The notes below the pieces were generated by a model. The model had not been told where the DNA came from and made no database searches. It was given only the letters and a program-made list of their open reading frames with translations. From positions 8,995,001 to 9,059,000 of the forward strand of contig OX365953.1 in NCBI GenBank assembly GCA_947247005.1: a stretch of 64,000 bases of DNA. The letters are read 5' to 3'. This document shows positions 56,720 through 64,000 of this stretch, one piece after another. The position numbers and the translations under genes are program-made. The stretch comes from Spisula solida. Lineage: Eukaryota; Mollusca; Bivalvia; Venerida; Mactridae. Numbering within the stretch: position 1 is the first letter of the stretch; every line of letters begins with the position of its first letter.

Positions 56720-56912
56720 AATATTACGACGGTAGGGCACAGTATAAAAACAAAACTTATATTAATTATGATGAATATGCCAAACTATTGGTAGCACGCT
56801 ACTTTGATACAATCTATCACGGTCAGAGAGCAGGAAGTGTCGACAAACTTTCAAGGTTTCCCATCTACATAATCGATTCCAGTCAGCAACCAACAGTAAC
56901 GGTTTTATTGGC
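56720..56912 (+). CDS. Isolated internal exon of an unrecognised gene
   Basis: Acceptor ttgttatacctcag, 193 bp open in one frame (phase 1 in, phase 2 out), donor gtaagtcgtt. The translation has a protein-like composition, with INYDEYAKLLVARYFDTIYH and SVDKLSRFPIYIIDSSQQPT as landmarks; charged, aromatic and small residues are balanced and there is no repeat similarity elsewhere in the window. No partner exon could be identified within 7 kb downstream or 3 kb upstream, so the gene would have long introns or lie mostly outside. The family was not recognised. Confidence 0.45.
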
Positions 56913-57174
56913 GTAAGTCGTTAAGTGCAGTTATTGACATTTTATTTTAAAACAAAATGAAATGTGAAAATCAGCCCATCCTTATCCTTTAAATGAGTTA
57001 CGTGATTTTACAAACGTACTTTACATTTTCACAATGTTGGATGCACAATCTGGGCCTACAATCTAAAAACCAGACGTCAGTATAAAGAAGTACAATATGT
57101 TCTAGTTATTGATCCCTTATCTCTTTCCAATTTTGAGAAATCAAAATAAACACAATTCTTACGATGTTATATTT

Positions 57175-57419
57175 CGCTATCTTAGAATTAGAAGTACAAA
57201 ATCAATATTTTGAGAAAAGAAGAAAAACCTGTCAGAAAACAAACTACTCTTTACCTAATATGGAAAAACAATCTTTTTAAACTTGTTTGATCAAGATGAC
57301 CACTTCCGATTTTCATGTTAGTAGGCTCATGAGAAGCGCCTTGAGATGCAGATTTTACCTGTGCATGAATCTTATAAGATCGTAAGTACTTACGACATTG
57401 TAATTCTCAGCCTACGATG
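57175..57419. mobile_element. MITE family 1, copy F
   Basis: Begins CGCTATCTTAGAATTAGAAG then TACAAAATCAATATTTTGAG, ends ACTTACGACATTGTAATTCT and CAGCCTACGATG. Full-length with inverted termini. Confidence 0.72.
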
Positions 57420-57484
57420 TGTTAAGTATTTTGACAGTAGTGGAAAAGTATCTTCTCTGACACAGTGGCGCCTCACATACTATT

Positions 57485-57605
57485 TCATATAGCGCTTCCG
57501 GCGCGTGAAATGACGTCACGACCGGAAGTCGTGTAACCAGCTTGCCGCGAAAAATCACGTGGCATGACCGGAAGTCACGTGACCCTTACACAGCGAACAG
57601 TCTGG
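57485..57605. promoter_or_regulatory. Cluster of CRE-, ETS- and E-box-like motifs
   Basis: Within about 120 bp: GCGCTTCCGGCGCG, TGACGTCA, two ACCGGAAGT, GCACGTGG-like CACGTGGC and GTCACGTGAC. The patch is CpG-rich in AT-rich surroundings. It could be an enhancer or promoter, or the conserved head of the tandem repeat that follows; no transcript start is evident. Confidence 0.35.
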
Positions 57606-58015
57606 TCCCGACCCGGGGGTCGGGAGATGTCATTTAGTGCAAAATAGATAATGTTTTGAAGGTAGCCATGTCACATATCAAATTAAAGGTATCGATGAGT
57701 AGGTTGCGAAAATCGTATTAAGTACCCGACCCGGTGGCTGGTCGGGTCATTAAGCGCAAAATAGATTGTATTTTGAAGGTAAGCATGTTATATATCAAAG
57801 TAAAGGTATCGATGAGTAGGTTGCGAAAATCGTATTTAGAACCCGACTCGGGGGCCGGGTGGGGTCATTAAGTGAAACATATTTTATTTTTGGAAGGAAG
57901 GCATGTCATATGACAAATTAAAGGTATCGACGAGTAGTTGTCAAAAATCGTATTAAGAACAAAGCCCGGGGTCGGGCGGGGTCATTAAGTACATTATTTT
58001 TGTAAGGTATATATG
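57605..58015. repeat. 117-bp tandem repeat, about three and a half units
   Basis: AAAGGTATCGATGAGTAGGT recurs at about 57685, 57802 and 57920 (117-118 bp apart). Each unit carries a CCCGACCCGGGGGTCGGG-type GC palindrome followed by GTCATTAAGTGCAAAATA. GC-rich and AT-rich halves alternate. Confidence 0.88.
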
Positions 58016-58017
58016 TC

Positions 58018-58490
58018 ATACAGGGTGTCCCAAGAAAACGGGGACCTACCCTAAACCCTTATAACTTATTTAATTTTTAATGATTTTGACTGTGTTTCTT
58101 GTGAGAGTGTATAAAAGTGATATCTACTTCTAAAATAGGTACTTATTAGTATGTTTTGCTTTAAAACAGAAAATGACGTCGTCATTTAGCTATGGTGTGA
58201 ATGCCTGTTTTATTGCTGACTTACGTGAAAAGTGTCGTCATTAATTTTGATAAGACATACATGTAGTTGTCTGAGCGGTCATTTTGAAAAAACAAGGTTT
58301 TAAAGTCACAGAATTGAAGAAAATCGTGAGAAAAGCGAAAAACATTGCAATGATATAATGAAAGCGGGGGGAAAGTGGTTAGTTTATGAAATAAAAGGGA
58401 AGCAGGCAACCTTCAAAACATTCATTAACAATCACCAAAGAAGCAAAATATAAATATTAATGTAATGTTATTGAGAACAATCAACCAGAA
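58018..58490. mobile_element. Possible mariner-type end (TACAGGGTGTCCC)
   Basis: TACAGGGTGTCCCAAGAAAA at 58022 resembles the terminus of Tc1/mariner MITEs, but no inverse partner was found in the following sequence. A solitary or rearranged end. Confidence 0.3.
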
Positions 58491-58496
58491 AGCTTA

Positions 58497-59365
58497 TAGG
58501 GCGTTCATACTGGGGCCCCGCTTCTACTACGATCTAAAATTGGTCCGAATCGTGACCGATCGTGGAACAGTCGTTGTATTTCGGGGGAGGATCTCTGTGA
58601 ACGTGGTAAAGTCGTGTTGGAAACGCGTAGGTCGGGAAGCTCCCCGACCATACTACGTTTATTTTGAACATGTTATAAACAAGCGAAGCGGGAGCATGGC
58701 TAACACGAATCGGCGCACGAACGTGGCAAGGTTGTATTAAGCTCGGCATAATCGTAGAAACATCGGGGAAGCATCTTGTCGGGATCTGCGTGATCGTAAT
58801 AACATCGTGGTACAATCGGCATCAAATTTAATGTGTTTTCTACTGAAACACGTAAAATCGCGTTATTATATCGGTATAGATGATAGTCATTTTCCTTCAC
58901 AACAGTTGGGCATAGACCAAAGCAAAGTATTATGCCGAAAACATAAGTTTTTCAACCAAAGATGGTCGAGGTTTTTGGACGTAAACATTTTAACAACATG
59001 AACTCGTTCACGCATATAACAGCTATGCAGAAAAAGTTGTTCATTGTTAACATAAAACATCATCCAATGGATTCAGTGCCTCTTTCAGGCAATGAGTGAA
59101 GTGACAAAAATGCCCAAAACTCAAAAGCGTACTATGATCACGTCAATATCGTAGTGTTGTCGGCATGAGCGGCGCAACATCGTGCTACAGTCTTTTATGT
59201 ATGTCTACCAACGTAGTAGGGTCTTGCAGATCGTTGCGACATTGTAGTAGAAACGGTTCATGGTCGGCATTGATCGCGATGGAAACGTGCTGTAAGCTTA
59301 CAAGCAACGTATCGGAAACGCTGTGATCGTAGTGAAATCGTAGCACAAGCGTCGATCAGACGTTC
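58497..59365. other. CpG-rich region with recurrent ATCGTAG/CGTGG words
   Basis: GATCGTAG, ATCGTGG, GGTCGG and GTAGTAG-type words recur irregularly on both flanks (58500-58830 and 59120-59365) around a normal AT-rich centre. It resembles the two ends of an old element built from diverged short repeats. Open frames at 58465-58900 on both strands are by-products. Confidence 0.35.
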
Positions 59366-59511
59366 CGCTGAAGAGTTTTTTTATATATTGTCTTGGTTTT
59401 GACGCCGATCTCGTCCCGATTCATACTTTTAGTCAGGTCATGTTTATGTTCAATGTCAAAATGAAACGCGCACGGTTAAATAGTACGGGATATTATCGTG
59501 TGAAGAATCGA

Positions 59512-59632
59512 AATAAAAACTCTGTTCTTGTATTTTGTCGGAGAATAAAACACACAGGCACTCGTTTGGATGCGGAAAAATTAAATCATGAGTGCCACCG
59601 ACAAAATACAAGAACAGATTTTTATTTCTTAA
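59512..59632. repeat. Inverted repeat hairpin (TGTTCTTGTATTTTGTCGG arms)
   Basis: AAATAAAAACTCTGTTCTTG and TATTTTGTCGG at the left; CCGACAAAATA and CAAGAACAGATTTTTATTT at the right. Arms of about 30 bp enclose a loop of about 60 bases in which GGCACTC/GAGTGCC also pair. Confidence 0.82.
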
Positions 59633-59860
59633 ACAAACAAACATAATCAACGAACGCAATATTTACTTTCAAATTGATAAAACAGTACCCTGATGCGTGT
59701 AAATACACTATAAAGTTCGCGTGACAATAGATATTATTTGCATTTTTTTGTACAGAACGTTTTCTTCAATTACAGTATATCTTTCAATTGTTTTGAAATG
59801 AAATACGTTTTATTGGTTGGCTAAGAGTATTTGATGTCTATCTTGTTGTTATTATTCACT

Positions 59861-60168
59861 AAGGACACTTTATTGCTACACTTTTAATGTACCGATACCA
59901 TATAAGGATATATAAATGTACTGATACCATATAATGATACATTTATTTCAACTATTACACCAGTCATCTGAATACATCAGTGCGAACTTATCACGTGGTT
60001 AACAGTTTTTGCCCGAAACTGATATCCATGTAGTTAGGTCTGTTTCGTGCAAAAACTGTGACATTTTGTTGAAACATATTAATTAAGTTGTATTGAGGTC
60101 ACAGACCACTAAATAAAATTGTTCTTTAGCTCAATGTAAAGTGACAATTGTCAGCCCCAGATTATATC
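59861..60168. repeat. 308-bp direct repeat, left copy (family R3 segment)
   Basis: AAGGACACTTTATTGCTACA to CAGCCCCAGATTATATC. It matches 61046-61353 with only a few substitutions and the same length. The R3 repeat at 27988 starts within this segment. Confidence 0.9.
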
Positions 60169-61032
60169 GGGTAATTTTCGCGCGTACCTAATTTTCGCTT
60201 TATTCGCGTCCAAACCAATTGGCTAAAATTGAAATCAGCGAAAAATTCATAGCAGAATTTCGCGATTGTCCGAATATGAATGTTTCTACTTTCGTTTTCG
60301 TCTACCGGCGTCGTAATATTAACGCGTGATGAAAATCGATAGTTTATACTAATTACTAGTACTATACGATAACACAATCCTTATAAATCATACATAAGCT
60401 TTTAGTAAAACTTAATTTAACTAAACCACCTATAAAGTGCAAAATTTAAAAGGTTACACAATTATGTTGTTTAAGATGCTATTTCACCAACAAGCGTATT
60501 ATCAAATATTCATCAGTTTTGAAAGTAAACAAACAGGGGCCAATTTAACAAAATAATTTTCCCGTCTATTGTATGAAACAATTGAAAATAAATGACGAGG
60601 TGTGAACTACATATGATATCTCTGTATTTTACCTGTGAAAATATCTTTTATACATATGACAACGAAAATCGTGTTTTGTTAATGTTCTACTCCACATTAA
60701 ATTCATGCAAAGTTTCGTGTTTAAATAGGTCTACAAGTATATCTTTTATTGGTATGACAACAAGATAGTTTATTTTATCAGGTCAAAATATAATATGCGC
60801 GGTACATAATAATATGCGATACCGCTGTTATAACAAAATACGCACACCGGCACCAACCGGTACATACTGGCTTTTAGTTGCGCTAAAACAATCATGTTGG
60901 ATTAATCTCCCCTTACAAGATGGAAAACGCGAAAAAAAAAACAGAGGTTAGAAATCGCTAAAATTAGCTTCGCTAAAATTTGATTTTGCCGAAAATCGCG
61001 AAATTTGCAGTACGCGAAAATTACCCGATATA
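60164..61032. mobile_element. TIR element (TATATCGGGTAATTTTCGCG termini)
   Basis: TATATCGGGTAATTTTCGCG at the left and CGCGAAAATTACCCGATATA at the right are perfect inverse ends. Subterminal words (TTCGC/GCGAA) continue inward. The 870-bp interior has no intact frame. It lies exactly between the two 308-bp direct repeats. Confidence 0.78.
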
Positions 61033-61045
61033 CGGTAGTATGTTC

Positions 61046-61353
61046 AAGGACACTTTATTGCTACACTTTTAAAGTACCGATACCATATAAGGATATATAA
61101 ATGTACTGATACCATATAAGGATACATTTATTTCAACTATTACACCAGTCATCTGAATACATCAGTGCGAACTTATCACGTGGTTAACAGTTTTTGCCCG
61201 AAACTGATATCCATGTAGTTAGGTCTGTTTCGTGCAAAAACTGTGACATTTTGTTGAAACATATTAATTAAGTTGTATTGAGGTCACAAACCACTAAATA
61301 AAATTGTTCTTTAGCTCAATGTAAAGTGACAATTGTCAGCCCCAGATTATATC
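61046..61353. repeat. 308-bp direct repeat, right copy
   Basis: Near-identical to 59861-60168. Unlike the left copy it continues into the rest of the R3 repeat (to about 61738). Confidence 0.9.
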
Positions 61354-61738
61354 ATGTTAAAGTATATGGCCAGTTGACAGACCTATATCATTGAAAAGCA
61401 GTATGTTTCAGCTACATAATAAGACCAAAAAAACAGGGGATCATGTTTAATATAAGAAAGATTTTGTTCGTCAAAGGCCGTCGACAATTTTTTACAGACG
61501 CGCGGACTGATCCAATGTGGGTTTTACCCTAGTCTACTTTCGCTTTGTCAAATATGCCAAAATATTCAAGATGAAACATATTCACTCATTCAACTACATG
61601 TATACAATACCTTTAAACTCAATAAGATAATTCTGGTTCAATTTTGTCAAGGCATATCACCATTTCCAGGCAAACAGAAGTTTCTGTAAGGACTATTTGA
61701 GTGTATGCGATTTTGGTGCGCGTATGCATTTAGTGGTT
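61281..61738. repeat. Dispersed repeat family R3, copy 2
   Basis: Collinear with 27988-28450, including AGGTCACAAACCACTAAATA, TTAATATAAGAAAGATTTTG, GGCATATCACCATTTCCAGG and GTAAGGACTATTTGAGT. The differing indels break the open frame present in copy 1. Confidence 0.82.
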
Positions 61739-64000
61739 AATGACTTTGAAAGTCTTAACATTACGCTATTTAGGATTTAAAGCGTCAAAAACTACAGATA
61801 TACTGTTGCACCATAATATGCCTATATATGAAGCGTAACAATACTTTGGAAATATGTACCAATATAAATATTTGCAACAATACTTTGGAAAAGTAATGTT
61901 ATTTTAACAAAGGAGATCGACTATACCAAAGAATTTTATGATGTTATTGATGCAAAGATCTTTTATTTGTTCTAGTTCAATGAATGCAGATACAGATAAA
62001 AGCAACAAGACTGTGTTCTATAAACGTTCCAATAACTTAGGTTAACTTTGTAAAACGGATCCTGACGATAGTCAGCATGTCCAACTTTGGGTCCCATGAA
62101 CAGCGACCGATAAGACGCTCAGATCTATATAGAGTTATAGAGGGGAGATTTAGAAAAACGCTTATAAAATTATAACCGTTATAACAATCGACCGTATGCG
62201 AACCGGGTGATTTAGTTTAATTATTCATCTTTCAAACAGTCTTAATTTGAAAAAAATAAAATAAAAACATTTTGGTCCTTTTTAATGTTTTTTATAGTCA
62301 CTATCATTCATATAGAATAAAGAAGGAATTGGAAATTGTCGTTACACTGTCAGGTCGCTTACTATTTTAATAAAAATCACATCATCTGTATGCGAACGGC
62401 TTCGTTTAGGAAAATAAATTATCTTTCCAATGATGTAATTTATAAAATATTATTTTAAAAAGATTTTGGTCCTTTTTGATGTTTTTGGAAAAAAATACCA
62501 TTTTTTCTTTCCATTTTTTACCGATACAGATTACGTAATAACCCGGTTAATTGTTTTATGACCCTTCCCGCTGCGATCGTCTCAGCATGCGGCGTAATTA
62601 TACATTCGCCTGAGGGTTTATAAATTTGCTATATATTTCATGTTTGATAGATTATGATTTTTAGATCGAAAAATGGTAACAGCTGCGGACAATATTCATG
62701 CACATGTATATATTATTATTTTTATTAATGATATGTTTAAGTACAATTGAATTGCCGTTTATATTGACTAATAAGTAATTGTATGTGTAGATGTATCATT
62801 TGTTGAATAACTGCATTTAATAAGTCTTGAGTTATTCTACCCAGTATATATTGTAGTAAAATTAACAAGAACCTAACTAAATCAATATGACTTATAAATG
62901 TCGATGTGAATGAAATTGATCATTTGTGTATACCTTGTCTGCCAATATCTATGTAATTGTATATCTTTTGACTAGTCGAGGGCTTTTCAGTTTAAACCAG
63001 ACTGTTGTAGTAATATAAATTATGTGGAATTGAATAATAAAATACGTATACATACACTATATTGGGGAATGTCACTACTAGTAGTTAATTAATTATTATT
63101 CGCGCAGGCGAAAAATAACAATGAAGAAGTCCAACATTTGTCAGAGTATAAGATTTACACTTTTCTTGAAAATTGCCAATATCTGCCTTTTACGATTACA
63201 GTAAATGGCATATTGTTATTATAAAACACAAATTGAATTCACATTCTATTCTATTAATTTTATTGTAGAAAAATGGCAAGCATTGAAAGATAAAGTGTTA
63301 CATGTATCGTGAAAAAAAAATCTTAATGGGCGTAGGAGAAGGGGGCCAGGGGGGGCCAGGCCCCCAAATGTTAGGACAGGGGGGGGGGCAAACGAATCGT
63401 TTCCCCCCCCCCCAATAATTCAGACCATGGTCATAATTTTCAGCCTAAAATAGTCTTGTAATAGGTAATTTGCCTTTTATCCCTGGTTAAAAAGTATAAA
63501 ATGTGAATTTTCGTGCTCACTTCGCTCGCAAAATGATTTTAATCTATGAAATATGTTATCACGTAACTGTTGAAAACAGCTACAAGAACTACAGAAATAC
63601 ATAAAGTTTGCACCAGCTCCTATATTGCTTTTAAACTTTGTCATTGCTATGTTAAATTCCCTTACTATTAAAGCCACTTAAGTTAACTCTCAGAATTCGG
63701 GCATCTGTGCAATACTTAGAAAAAATATTTACAAAATAAGGACTTAATTTTGATCTTGTAACGAAACATGTCTTTATAAATACCAAATAACTATCTCAGA
63801 ACGCACCAGATTGATCCAATGTTTTAAAAAATTTCCCGGGGGAGCATGCGCGAGACTTCAATTCAGTGACACGAAACATGATTCGGATGTTGCGTATAAA
63901 CATGAATGGTAGAAGGAAGTGGTTACTAAATTGTGTTAGTTTTTATATGATCAAATTATGATTATCAAAGTTAAATCCAGACATTTTTAAATGTAAAATC
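61739..64000. other. No supported gene; minor repeats only
   Basis: TTTTGGTCCTTTTTAATGTT and TTTTGGTCCTTTTTGATGTT (62270, 62462), each preceded by TGTATGCGAAC-type sequence, suggest a decayed ~190-bp tandem duplication. A G/C-run region at 63338-63412 (GGGGGCCAGGGGGGGCCAGG, then a long G run and a C run) could form hairpins or quadruplexes. Nothing coding was recognised. Confidence 0.45.

Noticed and set aside
58465..58900. 91-93 codon frames on both strands
   Set aside because: Mirror-image frames in a CpG-rich repeat-like block; no recognisable domain and no preferred strand.

Overview
This is an AT-rich, gene-poor, repeat-dense stretch of an animal nuclear genome. There are no bacterial operons: genes are split by GT-AG introns, coding exons are short islands, and most of the DNA is retrotransposon debris, tRNA-derived SINEs, non-autonomous DNA transposons (MITEs), Helentron-like repeats and minisatellites. 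A molluscan, probably bivalve, source is the best guess. The reasons are a secreted protein with CP-x-TLF-x-C-x-C chitin-binding-like modules followed by a laminin-G-like segment (the layout of Pif/BMSP shell-matrix proteins), and core-repeat plus microsatellite elements of the kind common in bivalves. This is inference; no species marker is visible.

Layout. 1-9.3 kb (minus): a five-exon secreted chitin-binding/LG-like gene, incomplete at its 3' end because it runs off the window start; its introns hold several MITEs. 9.4-31.9 kb: intergenic, with a LINE 3' fragment (10.44-11.2), SINEs, a 23-bp minisatellite (13.2-13.9), a 45-bp satellite with an 8-monomer higher-order period (21.4-22.9), a dead mariner (26.0-26.8), a hAT-like MITE (29.57-30.04) and a pair of palindromic MITEs (30.25-30.57). 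31.9-35.5 kb: a 22-bp minisatellite interrupted by a 5'-truncated LINE. 35.5-37.3 kb (minus): a two-exon carbohydrate sulfotransferase gene with a 92-bp tandem repeat just upstream. 38.6-39.1 kb: a SINE carrying an internal 59-bp tandem expansion. 42.7-43.2 kb (minus): a weak two-exon model. 44.0-48.0 kb (minus): a nearly full-length but dead L2/CR1-like LINE with an SGNH-esterase ORF1. 48.9-52.8 kb (minus): a four-exon gene for a small secreted cysteine-rich protein, with a TATA box. 53.3-54.5 kb: a SINE and a chimeric LINE fragment in which endonuclease sequence follows reverse transcriptase sequence. 56.7 kb (plus): an isolated exon with good splice sites. 57.5-58.0 kb: a cluster of transcription-factor-like motifs followed by a 117-bp tandem repeat. 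59.9-61.7 kb: a 308-bp direct duplication flanking a TIR element. 61.7-64 kb: little that can be supported.

The three supported cellular genes share the minus strand but show no functional linkage beyond secretory-pathway targeting: two secreted proteins and one Golgi-type membrane enzyme. A link between sulfation, chitin binding and shell or mucus matrix is attractive but speculative.
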